Source: a virus
Length of the DNA stretch: 64,000 nucleotides
Direction: 5' to 3' (one strand)
IMG/VR virus record: IMGVR_UViG_3300024239_000011
Coordinates: 206,303-270,302 of that record
Made by a program: the position numbers and the translations under genes. Positions 16,268 to 23,947 of the stretch are shown here, one piece after another. Below the pieces are notes generated by a model. The model was not told the origin of the DNA. It worked only from the letters and a program-made list of their open reading frames with translations, and did not search any database. The stretch's first letter is position 1, and each line of letters begins with the position of its first letter.

Positions 16268-16784
16268 ATGGCACGGATTGCCGTTTACGCGGGAAGTTTT
16301 CGACCCGATTACCTATGGTCATTTCGACATGATCGAGCGTGCGTTGCCGCTGTTCGACCGGCTGCATGTCACAATTGCGGTCAATCCCGATAAGGATAGC
16401 GGGCTACTCTCGCTCACGGAACGTCGCGAACTGATCGAAGCATGGCTCGCCACCAAAGACTTCAAGGACAAAGTGGTGGTGGTCGATGCGGTCAAGGGAA
16501 TGTTGGTAAAGCATTGCCGCCATATTGGCGCCCATTTCATCGTGCGCGGATTGCGTGCGGTATCGGACTTCGATTATGAATTTCAGGTCTACGGCATCAA
16601 CCGTGATCAGGCACCAGACATCCAAACCATCTGGTTCCCTGCGTCGCCCGAATTCATGTTCGTGTCCTCGAAAACGGTCAAGGGCATCTTTAAGAGCGGT
16701 GCCGACATCAGCAAGTACGTTCCGCCCCTCGTGGAACAGAAAATGCGCGAGCGCATTCAACAGACTACCTACGAGGTGGTATAA
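16268..16784 (+). CDS. coaD: Phosphopantetheine adenylyltransferase, split by a +1 frameshift
   Basis: Makes dephospho-CoA from phosphopantetheine and ATP. The ATG at 16268, behind an AAAGGGGG ribosome site, encodes MARIAVYAGSF in one frame. The rest of the enzyme, DPITYGHFDMIERA to the C-terminus, is in the +1 frame and is intact, with TYGH, FIVRGLRAVSDFDYE and the late SSKTVKGIF motif. The frames meet at TTT CGA (16298-16303): a +1 slip of the Phe tRNA from TTT to TTC restores GSFDPITYGH. This could be programmed frameshifting, a sequencing error in a four-T run, or a fresh mutation. Total product about 171 residues, slightly longer than E. coli CoaD. Confidence 0.8.
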
Positions 16785-16796
16785 GGACTACGGATT

Positions 16797-17585
16797 ATGC
16801 TGGACAATCTTCTCTACCAAGAAAAGCTTCTGAGCCTTGAAGAGGAACAGGCGCTTACCAACCGTATGAATGACAAGAAGGCGTTCGACACGCTGATATT
16901 GGCACATGCGCCCTTGGTCGGGAAGATTGCGCGTAATTTCAAGGGCTATAATCTGCCCATGGACGACCTCATTTCCTGCGGGTTCACTGGACTTGTTTAC
17001 GCTGCCCATCGGTTCGATCCGACCCGTGGCGCTCGGTTCGCAACCTATGTAGAAGACCGCATTCGTTACGAAATTGCCGAATACGTTCTTAAAAACCTGC
17101 GACTGATGCGAGTGGATGTATCAGGTGCGCATCGGAAGTGCTTCTACGCAATTTCCCGTATGCGTCGAAAACATAACATACTTCGTTTCACCGAAGAAAA
17201 TGCCGGTCCCGCAGCCGAGGAACTTGGGGTGGAACCCCGTATCCTTGTGGATATGGAGGATCGACTTCAGGCGGTTACTTCACTTGACACCCCTGTGAAA
17301 GATGGTAGTTCCACCACCCTAGCCGACCTTCTGGTAGACGGTTCGACCATGACGACCGTGGAAGACAATCTTGCTGAACGCCAGGAATACAACCAACAGT
17401 GGTGCTGGGTTCAAGAAGCCATCACTACGCTGAATGACCGAGAACAAGACATCATCCGTCAACGCAAATTGATGGATGAACCGCCTACCTTAAATGAATT
17501 GGCGGTGAAGTATAACGTTTCGTCGCAGCGTATCCGCCAACTCGAAACACGTGCGATGGAAAAAATCATCAGCTATTGCATTTAA
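16797..17585 (+). CDS. RpoH-like (sigma-32 family) sigma factor
   Basis: Directs RNA polymerase to a subset of promoters. Region 2 reads LILAHAPLVGKIARNFKGY, LPMDDLISCGFTGLVYA and RFDPTRGARFATYVEDRIR then EIAEYVLKN, very close to RpoH. An RpoH-box-like element follows (HRKCFYAIS). Region 4.2 is a good helix-turn-helix (TLNELAVKYNVSSQRIRQLE). The length of 262 is nearly full (E. coli 284). It starts 12 bases after coaD. The phage also has a gp55-type late sigma factor at 52315-53184, so this is an additional specificity factor. Confidence 0.88.
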   Translation: MLDNLLYQEKLLSLEEEQALTNRMNDKKAFDTLILAHAPLVGKIARNFKGYNLPMDDLISCGFTGLVYAAHRFDPTRGARFATYVEDRIRYEIAEYVLKNLRLMRVDVSGAHRKCFYAISRMRRKHNILRFTEENAGPAAEELGVEPRILVDMEDRLQAVTSLDTPVKDGSSTTLADLLVDGSTMTTVEDNLAERQEYNQQWCWVQEAITTLNDREQDIIRQRKLMDEPPTLNELAVKYNVSSQRIRQLETRAMEKIISYCI

Positions 17586-17595
17586 AGGTGTTCCA

Positions 17596-18651
17596 ATGAG
17601 AATTCTCCTAGTACGGCATGGTGAATCCGCTGCCAACGCCAACAAAGACCTCCACGCCAGCATGGCGGATCACGACATCCCGCTATCCGAGCGTGGTTTG
17701 TTGCAGGCGACCGAAGCAGGTAAATTCCTAAACGCATTCTTGAACGAACGTTTGCGTGCTGAAAAAGATATGGGAACGTTTGCGTTAGAAGCATTTGGGA
17801 TGAAATCGCCTCTTGGTGATGGGCTTAAATTACCCAAAGTCCGGCTATGGAATAGTCCCTATCGGCGTACACGACAAACGGCGAAGAATATCCTCGCTCA
17901 AATTACACCGAGCGAATTCAACATCGATCAACGTGAAAACAGCCGTTTATGCGAGCAGCAATTTGGGTTGTTCGATGGTATTCCCGATGATGAACGTCAT
18001 CTCCATTTCCCGGACGAAGCCGCACACTATAAAAAGTGTGAGGACCACGGCGGGCATTATTGGGCACGTATGCCGTTGGGCGAGAGCCGGTTCGACGTGG
18101 GCAACCGCGTATATCAATTCTTTGGTAGCGTCCACCGCGATAGCGAAAAACACGGCATCGACACGATCATCGTGATCTGTCACGGCATCACCTTGCGGGT
18201 ATTTGTTCAGGAATGGCTCCATTTGTCCCCGGAATGGGTCAATGCCGAACCGAACCCAGATAATTGTTGGGTCCGCTATCTCAGCCAGGGAGAGGATGAC
18301 ACTCATGGGCGTCCCGGTAATTGGATCGACCATGGCTATATTTTCACTGGGGAAGGACAGTCCGGTCTTTGGCCAAAACAACGAGCGCCACGCCACGGAC
18401 ATCCATGCACGGGCGAATGCAATGGCGCTGCCACTTGGTCATCCAATGGCTGCGGTGCCTGTGGGATCACCGAACACGAGAACGAAACCTGGGAACAGAT
18501 GTCTACCCAGGAACGGTCCCGTATTTTCGCGGACATCACCCTTCGTGATATTACCCCGGCATTGAAAGCGTGTGGGACGTGTCGGTTCCAAGAGGGGTGT
18601 AGCAAGCCGGAAAAACGGGACAATTACTGCAACGAATGGGCAGCATCATGA
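17596..18651 (+). CDS. Histidine phosphatase family protein with Cys-rich C-terminal tail
   Basis: The N-terminal domain has the phosphoglycerate-mutase/phosphatase signature LLVRHGESAANAN with the phospho-accepting His, and the second His in VICHGITLRVF near residue 198. A central stretch DHGYIFTGEGQ is followed by an unusual tail of about 90 residues with at least eight Cys (CTGEC, CGAC, CGTC, CSKP), likely binding metal. The start at 17596 fits the domain boundary. The substrate could be a sugar phosphate or nucleotide; not decidable here. It overlaps the next small gene. Confidence 0.82.
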   Translation: MRILLVRHGESAANANKDLHASMADHDIPLSERGLLQATEAGKFLNAFLNERLRAEKDMGTFALEAFGMKSPLGDGLKLPKVRLWNSPYRRTRQTAKNILAQITPSEFNIDQRENSRLCEQQFGLFDGIPDDERHLHFPDEAAHYKKCEDHGGHYWARMPLGESRFDVGNRVYQFFGSVHRDSEKHGIDTIIVICHGITLRVFVQEWLHLSPEWVNAEPNPDNCWVRYLSQGEDDTHGRPGNWIDHGYIFTGEGQSGLWPKQRAPRHGHPCTGECNGAATWSSNGCGACGITEHENETWEQMSTQERSRIFADITLRDITPALKACGTCRFQEGCSKPEKRDNYCNEWAAS

Positions 18652-18845
18652 CCGAGAAACCGTTCGTCAGCAGATGTTGTGAGGGCGAGGAATGTTCTTG
18701 CGGTGCGCCTGCTGAACATAAAGTCGAAGAAGTCATCTTCTACGACGACCCGCACCAGCAACGTCACCCGTTCACCGCATACGTTTGCCACAAATGTTTC
18801 GTCCACATCATGGGCAACGCGGCAAAACGTCCCGAAGAGCTATAA
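18648..18845 (+). CDS. Small zinc-ribbon-like protein, 65 residues
   Basis: Cys pattern RCCEGEECSCG and later VCHKC suggests one metal site. The ATG at 18648 overlaps the phosphatase stop (ATGA). The neighbouring phosphatase tail is also Cys-rich. Function unknown. Confidence 0.6.
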   Translation: MTEKPFVSRCCEGEECSCGAPAEHKVEEVIFYDDPHQQRHPFTAYVCHKCFVHIMGNAAKRPEEL

Positions 18846-18850
18846 ACGGA

Positions 18851-18873
18851 AAGGGCGGCAATTTGCCGCCCTT
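18851..18873. terminator. Bidirectional terminator between convergent genes
   Basis: AAGGGCGGC pairs with GCCGCCCTT around AATTT, with T-rich flanks on both strands. It lies between 18648-18845 (plus) and 18875-19147 (minus). Confidence 0.85.
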
Positions 18874-18874
18874 T

Positions 18875-19147
18875 TCATTTTCCGTCCGGTGGCGTGTCGT
18901 ACACGATCAGGATTGTTTCAGCCAGATTGGTCAACGCCTTAAGCGTACTGGTTTCAAACGCGGTGCCTTGGTGAGTCAATGCCAGCGTTGCAACCATTTT
19001 TAGCACACCGATCACTTCCGGGGAATAATTGAACGGCGGTTTGGCGTAATGGTTGGCATTACCAATCAGTTGCTCGATCAGCGGAATGACCTCTGCGTTG
19101 GGTTGCTCCAACGCAGACAGAAAATCAAAACATGAATCAGACAGCAT
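18875..19147 (-). CDS. Hypothetical protein, 90 residues
   Basis: Mostly helical with no recognised motif (begins MLSDSCFDFLSALEQ). Follows the DUF262 gene by 35 bases on the same strand and shares its promoter. Confidence 0.6.
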   Translation of the reverse strand: MLSDSCFDFLSALEQPNAEVIPLIEQLIGNANHYAKPPFNYSPEVIGVLKMVATLALTHQGTAFETSTLKALTNLAETILIVYDTPPDGK

Positions 19148-19182
19148 GTGTCGTTCCTATTCGACGGTAGGCATGATAGCCA

Positions 19183-19725
19183 TCAGGCAGCTTCCTTTAA
19201 CAGCAGAGCATACACCTTGGCAATCTCTTCCTCAGTATGGGCAACGCCGCCCGCATTAAGATCGATGTACCACTGAAGCACTTCCTTGCGGGTCTTCAGA
19301 TTGTTGATATGGACGGTGAAGGCGCAATCGTGCGGCAGCTTGTCCGCATACTCGCCATACAGCCGACCGAACGCCGGGATTTCGTTCGCCAGGAACCGGC
19401 GAACTGCCTGAAGGCGCTGTTTACCATCAACCAGCACCAATTCGCCCCGGAAATCGTCGTTCCAGCGGGGATGATTGAAGTACAGGTCGCGGCTGGACTG
19501 CCCGCCGCGCAGGATAAATTCAACATAGCGAATCTGCTGCTTCTCGTTCCACACATGGGCGCGTTGGAAATCAGGGTCGAGGACGAGAACCTGCTGACAA
19601 CCCGGATCGTCCTGATCCGCCAGCCACCCTTCCAGATAGCGCCACGACTGCTCGCACTTGTACGCGGCAGACCGGGTGAACTGCGGGATGTCACGGAACC
19701 TGTTGAACGGACCCAAGGCAGTCAT
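19183..19725 (-). CDS. DUF262 (ParB/GmrSD N-terminal-like) protein
   Basis: Shows the DUF262 core: LDPDFQRAHVWNEKQQIRYV (the DFQR..W signature), LVDGKQRLQAVRRFL (DGxQR) and FTVHINNLKTRKEVLQWYI with DLNAGG. DUF262 is the nucleotide-binding ParB-like domain of GmrS-type modification-dependent restriction proteins, where it is usually fused to an HNH domain. Here only about 180 residues are present and no HNH domain follows. It may be a regulator, an exclusion factor against other phages, or a decoy of host restriction. Confidence 0.8.
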   Translation of the reverse strand: MTALGPFNRFRDIPQFTRSAAYKCEQSWRYLEGWLADQDDPGCQQVLVLDPDFQRAHVWNEKQQIRYVEFILRGGQSSRDLYFNHPRWNDDFRGELVLVDGKQRLQAVRRFLANEIPAFGRLYGEYADKLPHDCAFTVHINNLKTRKEVLQWYIDLNAGGVAHTEEEIAKVYALLLKEAA

Positions 19726-19750
19726 GGTGATCTCTCCATCGAAGAAAGAT

Positions 19751-19779
19751 AAATTAACAGACCTTGGCCGTTATGTCAA
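19751..19779 (-). promoter_or_regulatory. Sigma-70-type promoter for the DUF262 gene
   Basis: On the minus strand TTGACA (19779-19774) and TAATTT (19756-19751) are 17 bases apart, 26 bases ahead of the start at 19725. Confidence 0.75.
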
Positions 19780-19807
19780 GATGGTAGGTTCATTTTGTGA
19801 GGTGGCT

Positions 19808-20278
19808 ATGAATATTCAAATCCCGACTTTCCTCGATTTCGAAGCATCTTCGCTCCATACGGGGTCATATCCAATTCAAGTAGCATGGAATATAGGGGAG
19901 GAATATACTGAATACCTTATCCGTCCACACAAATCATGGACCGATTGGGACTACAACGCCCAGAACATCCATGGGATCGCACAAAATGACCTTCTCACCT
20001 ACGGAAAAGATGCGAAGTCGATTGCCCTGGTCATGAACGAAGCACTTCGGGAACAATTAGTGTTGTCCGACAACCCAGCTTACGAGAAATACTGGCGCGA
20101 CCGCCTCTTCGCACAATACGACATTCACCCAGAATTCGAGTTCGCGGATATCCGCTTTAACCTCCCGGTAGAGATTGTTAGTCGCCCGCATTTGATTGCT
20201 CAGCTTGAGAACTGGCGAAAACAAGCCCGAATCAAAGCAGGACCAGCCCACCAAGCGAAAAACGATGTTGCATGCTGA
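19808..20278 (+). CDS. DnaQ-like (DEDD) 3'-5' exonuclease domain protein
   Basis: Exo I motif TFLDFEASSL near residue 6 gives the metal-binding Asp and Glu. IRPHKSWTDWDYNAQNIHGI matches the exonuclease linker. HQAKNDVAC at the end resembles the H...D Exo III motif. The ATG at 19808 is chosen over an upstream frame from 19658 that crosses the opposite-strand gene. At 156 residues the protein is short but has three of four motif regions. Confidence 0.72.
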   Translation: MNIQIPTFLDFEASSLHTGSYPIQVAWNIGEEYTEYLIRPHKSWTDWDYNAQNIHGIAQNDLLTYGKDAKSIALVMNEALREQLVLSDNPAYEKYWRDRLFAQYDIHPEFEFADIRFNLPVEIVSRPHLIAQLENWRKQARIKAGPAHQAKNDVAC

Positions 20279-20327
20279 GTTGAGACATGGAAAATTATGG
20301 CAGATGAGATAAAGGCACTCGGAAGCC

Positions 20328-20576
20328 ATGAAAACGAAGCAAATTGAGCAAGGCAAAACCTACGAGGTCAAATCTGGCAAGGAAGCGCGTCGCGTTATTC
20401 AGATCGGAAAAGATTTGTCACGTCCTCGCTGGAATAGTAAACCCAAGGCAGAGCCGAAACCGGGTGCGACTCCCATCGTTCGTTTCGAAATCATTCGTGG
20501 ACCCCATGCCGGGTGCATTGATTCGTTATATCTTTTCCAGTTCGCCTGTTGGGCGCACAAAGAGGTTGCAGTATGA
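20328..20576 (+). CDS. Hypothetical basic protein, 82 residues
   Basis: Lys/Arg-rich front half (KTKQIEQGKTYEVKSGKEAR) suggests nucleic acid contact; no known family. Overlaps the start of the lipoprotein gene by four bases. Confidence 0.55.
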   Translation: MKTKQIEQGKTYEVKSGKEARRVIQIGKDLSRPRWNSKPKAEPKPGATPIVRFEIIRGPHAGCIDSLYLFQFACWAHKEVAV

Positions 20577-20869
20577 AACGCTTTATCTTTCCGCTCGTCG
20601 CCGTTCTGGTATTGACCGCCTGTGGTCTTGACGATGAACAAAAGAAACGTTGTGAAGGACGGTGGCAGGTTTTGTCGTATTACGAGGTGAATAATTCACA
20701 ATCCACCAGATTGGATAGTGAAACACTTTGCGTTCTCTCAGTTGCCGATATGCGCCCGCCTTGTGAAGGCAACCTCAAAACCATTGAATACATTTCCCGT
20801 AGTGGGTCATATTCTACCAGAAATGTATGTATTATGGCAGCAAGCCCAAGCGGAAATTTGAACCAGTAG
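20573..20869 (+). CDS. Predicted lipoprotein, 98 residues
   Basis: A short basic N-terminus and hydrophobic stretch end in the lipobox LTAC (MKRFIFPLVAVLVLTAC), then a charged mature region with four further Cys. It would be exported, lipidated and held at the host envelope. Phage lipoproteins of this size can act in superinfection exclusion or lysis (Rz1-like), but no Rz partner is seen. Confidence 0.72.
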   Translation: MKRFIFPLVAVLVLTACGLDDEQKKRCEGRWQVLSYYEVNNSQSTRLDSETLCVLSVADMRPPCEGNLKTIEYISRSGSYSTRNVCIMAASPSGNLNQ

Positions 20870-20881
20870 GAAACTCACAAT

Positions 20882-21859
20882 ATGAAACTGAACACCCGCA
20901 TCGCGCCGTCTCCGACTGGTTTCATGCACATCGGGACTGCCCGCACTGCTTACTTTAATTTTTTGGCTGCTAAAGCCAGCGGCGGCACTTTCTATCTGCG
21001 CATTGACGATACCGATACTGACCGTGAGGTTGAAGGTGCAGTGGACGTGATCCTGAACAGCTTGTCATGGTTGGGGTTGGATTACGATTCAGAGGTAATC
21101 TACCAGTCGCAGCGGAAAGATGTTTATCGTCAATGGGCGCGATGGTTGATTTCTATCGGCGCTGCCAAGGAACTCGACAATGGCGCGATTGCCCTGGTAT
21201 GGCAGGATTACATGCCGCGCGTGTGGCATGACGACATCGCGGGCGAAATGGCAATTTCCGACAAGGAAGCCGAACAAATCGACGGGCTGATCCTGATGAA
21301 GGGTGGCGACAAGCTTGGTCAGCCGATCTACCACTTCGCATCCGTGGTCGATGACTGGAACCGAATCAACTGCATCATTCGCGGCACCGATCACATCTCG
21401 AACACTGGCAAGCAGCTTGCCATCTGGGCAGCTATGAACCGGTTCTGTGAGATTCAGAACGAGCGAAAGACGGAACTTGACCCGGTTCATGGTCACTTCC
21501 AAACGCCGCCCGAGTTCCCGCGCATTGCCCATGTGGGTTTGATCCACAAGAACAAGAAGAAAATGTCGAAACGGGACGCGGTGACCGACCCGACGATCTT
21601 CATGGCGTACTATCAGGAAAACAACTATGAACCGGAAGCAGTTCTGAATTTTCTATTGCGTATGGGATGGGGTCCGACTGTGGATGACAAATCCACTACT
21701 ACTCTCCCACGTGAACGTGCAGTGGAACTGTTCCTCGAAGGCGGTAAGATGCGGTCGGCACCCGCAAACTTCGATATGGCGAAATTGGAATCGTTTAATC
21801 GCAAGTATAAAGGTATGCGCGAGAATGCCCTGAAAGCGACAGTCAATGCAGTGGCTTAA
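20882..21859 (+). CDS. gltX: Glutamyl-tRNA synthetase catalytic core without anticodon-binding domain
   Basis: Class I synthetase that activates glutamate. Signatures: RIAPSPTGFMHIGTARTA (HIGH motif as HIGT), LRIDDTDTDREVEGAVD, IYHFASVVDDWNRINCIIRG followed by TDHISNTGKQ, and KKKMSKRDAVTD (KMSKS) then VLNFLLRMGWG. The frame ends near residue 325, where the alpha-helical anticodon-binding domain of about 150 residues should start. It is therefore comparable in layout to GluQ-RS, which modifies tRNA rather than charging it, but the motifs are of ordinary GluRS. No frameshifted remainder is visible downstream. Confidence 0.9.
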   Translation: MKLNTRIAPSPTGFMHIGTARTAYFNFLAAKASGGTFYLRIDDTDTDREVEGAVDVILNSLSWLGLDYDSEVIYQSQRKDVYRQWARWLISIGAAKELDNGAIALVWQDYMPRVWHDDIAGEMAISDKEAEQIDGLILMKGGDKLGQPIYHFASVVDDWNRINCIIRGTDHISNTGKQLAIWAAMNRFCEIQNERKTELDPVHGHFQTPPEFPRIAHVGLIHKNKKKMSKRDAVTDPTIFMAYYQENNYEPEAVLNFLLRMGWGPTVDDKSTTTLPRERAVELFLEGGKMRSAPANFDMAKLESFNRKYKGMRENALKATVNAVA

Positions 21860-21992
21860 ACGTCTGTTCATCCACTCAAAAGTCCGTGACCAAGAACTGA
21901 TGGACCTTATTGATCAAGCTAAAAAGGAACCGATCTGTCCCCCGAGAAAAAAGCTGAAATCAAAGCTAGGACCGAGAAAGTGTTCGAAATAG
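21846..21992 (+). CDS. Small very basic protein, 48 residues
   Basis: Starts in the last codons of the GluRS-like gene (MQWLKRLFIHSKVRDQELMD) and ends in a Lys/Arg-rich tail (PPRKKLKSKLGPRKCSK). Its stop touches the terminator hairpin. It might substitute for a missing RNA-binding domain of the synthetase; that is speculation. Confidence 0.45.
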   Translation: MQWLKRLFIHSKVRDQELMDLIDQAKKEPICPPRKKLKSKLGPRKCSK

Positions 21993-21993
21993 T

Positions 21994-22018
21994 GAAGGGC
22001 GCCACTTAGGCGCCCTTC
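21994..22018. terminator. Terminator hairpin between convergent genes
   Basis: GAAGGGCGCC pairs with GGCGCCCTTC around ACTTA. The stop of the RNase H gene on the minus strand lies within it. Confidence 0.75.
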
Positions 22019-22749
22019 TTCTTTCCGGTGGAGGCGGATACCGCCAACTGATCTGCCCGCTCATTGTACATCAGCGTGGCATGTCCGGGCACATGCTGGT
22101 ACGTGACCATTCCAAGCCGTCGATGCTGCTTCTTCAGAATTTCGAGCAGTATCCCATGAACGCCCCATGCCCGACTCTTGGTCATACATTCGACCACCAT
22201 GAGAGAATCGGTCAGCACGGTGACATCTGAATCATCGGGTACTGCGTTGAGCGCGTACACCACCGCCATGATTTCGGGAGCATAGCTATCCGCAATCCAG
22301 GGAATTTCAACCGGATAGCTGCCTTCGCAATACTGTTCACCATCCCCGCCGACAATCACCCACCCAGCACCCATGCGCTTGGTCTTCGGGCGAAACGACC
22401 CATCGGTGTAGACATCAAACAGCCATACGGACGGCTTCGCTGGGCGTCGGGTCTGTGGTTTGACCCCTTGCCCAACAACTGCCATGAGGTGCTGCTGTTC
22501 ATAGAAAGTCAACGACCGAAAATGATATGCGAGGGGACCATTTCGGAGAACATCTAACCCGGCATCAAAGTCGTAAATGTCCCCACGGGCGGCCAACGCC
22601 TTGAGGTCCGGGAACTCCGAGATCAAGCCACAAACCTTCCAGAAAGTGTCTCGCCCGGATGGGTACTGCCCCACACTCGCTTCAAGGCGGAATGCGGCTT
22701 CTTTTGCGCGCTCATTAATCCGCCAACAGATATCATCAATAAAACTCAT
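22006..22749 (-). CDS. Ribonuclease HI domain protein
   Basis: Cuts RNA in RNA-DNA hybrids. The catalytic set is present in the C-terminal half: DVYTDGSF (first Asp), SYAPEIMAVVYAL (Glu), VTVLTDSLMVVE (Asp) and NERADQLA (last Asp), with HVPGHATLMYN before it. The N-terminal 110 residues are a separate helical domain of unknown role. It probably removes RNA primers or R-loops during phage replication. Confidence 0.88.
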   Translation of the reverse strand: MSFIDDICWRINERAKEAAFRLEASVGQYPSGRDTFWKVCGLISEFPDLKALAARGDIYDFDAGLDVLRNGPLAYHFRSLTFYEQQHLMAVVGQGVKPQTRRPAKPSVWLFDVYTDGSFRPKTKRMGAGWVIVGGDGEQYCEGSYPVEIPWIADSYAPEIMAVVYALNAVPDDSDVTVLTDSLMVVECMTKSRAWGVHGILLEILKKQHRRLGMVTYQHVPGHATLMYNERADQLAVSASTGKKKGA

Positions 22750-22761
22750 CCGACGACCTTT

Positions 22762-22769
22762 CTAAATAC
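22762..22769 (+). promoter_or_regulatory. Late promoter motif for endolysin
   Basis: CTAAATAC located 29 bases before the endolysin start, matching the TAAATAC core ahead of other late genes. Confidence 0.55.
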
Positions 22770-22797
22770 CTCTACCATAACAACGTGGAGGTGTGCC

Positions 22798-23364
22798 ATG
22801 GCAAGATTCGAAGATGCTATTGGGGTAATTTTAGAACATGAGGGCGGTCTAGTCGATCATAAATCTGATCCGGGCGGCGTCACCAACTGGGGTGTTAGTT
22901 TGCGTTTTGCCTTGAGTACATTGAAGCAGGACAAAGACAAGGATGGTTGGCTTGATGGCGACATCGATCACGACGGCGACGTAGATGCGGATGACATCCG
23001 CAAGATGAAACGCGAAGATGCCGTGAAAATCTATCGCCTCCATTTCTGGAAGGACATCTATGGGGATATCGTCTCCCAAAGCATCGCCACCAAACTCTTT
23101 GATATGGCGGTGAACATGGGCGCCGGGCAAGCCCATAAAATCCTTCAGCGCGCGGTCAACAAATGCGGCGATACCATCGACGTGGATGGTGGGTTTGGAC
23201 CAAATACTCTTTCCCATCTGAATGTACAAATCAACAAGCGCAGCGAACGGTACTTCCTGTCCGTGTTGCGCCAAGAAGCATGGGAATTCTACCAAAACCT
23301 CATTAAGCAAAAACCCGAACTTGCTGCATTTGAAAAAGGTTGGAAGAACAGGGCGTTCTCATAA
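22798..23364 (+). CDS. Endolysin, GH108-type muramidase with EF-hand/dockerin-like insert
   Basis: Peptidoglycan hydrolase for lysis. The N-terminus ILEHEGGLVDHKSDPGGVTNWG matches the GH108/ZliS family with the catalytic Glu in EHEGG. FDMAVNMGAGQAHKILQRAVN and DGGFGPNTL are further family landmarks. Inserted near residues 44-65 is an Asp-rich stretch, DKDKDGWLDGDIDHDGDVDA, with two overlapping calcium-loop patterns. No signal peptide or membrane anchor is visible, so a holin outside this window is expected. Confidence 0.88.
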   Translation: MARFEDAIGVILEHEGGLVDHKSDPGGVTNWGVSLRFALSTLKQDKDKDGWLDGDIDHDGDVDADDIRKMKREDAVKIYRLHFWKDIYGDIVSQSIATKLFDMAVNMGAGQAHKILQRAVNKCGDTIDVDGGFGPNTLSHLNVQINKRSERYFLSVLRQEAWEFYQNLIKQKPELAAFEKGWKNRAFS

Positions 23365-23375
23365 GGAAAATACCA

Positions 23376-23906
23376 ATGCGAGTATTCGAAATAACCGAAG
23401 AAGTATTAGATAGAAACATTCATAATAAAAACAAATTTTTCTATCGCCCGGCAAACGGAGAAATCTTATATGCACCTCGTTGTGACGAGTTTGATCTCGA
23501 ACATTCGCATCGAATAATTCAATCACCTGAACTATTTGGTATGACTGCACATGAGATTGGGGAAATTCCAGTCGAGAAACGACAGAATGGTTATCCATTG
23601 TTAGGCATGGATGATATGGCCAAACTAATCGAAAAAGCACTAGCGCAAGGCTGGGTTCGTGTATGTCTGAATGTAAATGGTAATATTTTCATACACGCCA
23701 AAAACGCCAAACTCGTCCGTCAAACTCTACGGTACCTACGCGATGTGCATAATATATATTCCGCAACCATAGATATCGGACCTGTGGCGGCTCATCCCGT
23801 AATCTCCCTAACACTTGATACTGATGAAGGAATAAGCCGTTTCATCAAACATGGCACTACTGACGATAGTTGGGAAAATGAACAATTGGCGCTAGTCCGA
23901 AGCTGA
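23376..23906 (+). CDS. Hypothetical protein, 176 residues
   Basis: Mixed alpha/beta sequence with no motif I recognise (MRVFEITEEVLDRNIHN). It follows the endolysin by 11 bases and could be co-expressed late. Lower GC than neighbours. Confidence 0.65.
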   Translation: MRVFEITEEVLDRNIHNKNKFFYRPANGEILYAPRCDEFDLEHSHRIIQSPELFGMTAHEIGEIPVEKRQNGYPLLGMDDMAKLIEKALAQGWVRVCLNVNGNIFIHAKNAKLVRQTLRYLRDVHNIYSATIDIGPVAAHPVISLTLDTDEGISRFIKHGTTDDSWENEQLALVRS

Positions 23907-23923
23907 AAAAATTTGCTGATAAT

Positions 23924-23941
23924 ACCATATACGGATATGGT
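23924..23941 (+). repeat. Short hairpin upstream of the Tpt1 gene
   Basis: ACCATAT and ATATGGT flank ACGG, just ahead of the start at 23948. It may shape the ribosome site or be an operator. Confidence 0.4.
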
Positions 23942-23947
23942 TCTTCC

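Noticed and set aside
16203-16784. coaD as a gene starting at 16203 in the downstream frame only
   Set aside because: That N-terminus is unrelated to CoaD and lies in the hairpin; the true start MARIAVYAGSF is in the other frame.
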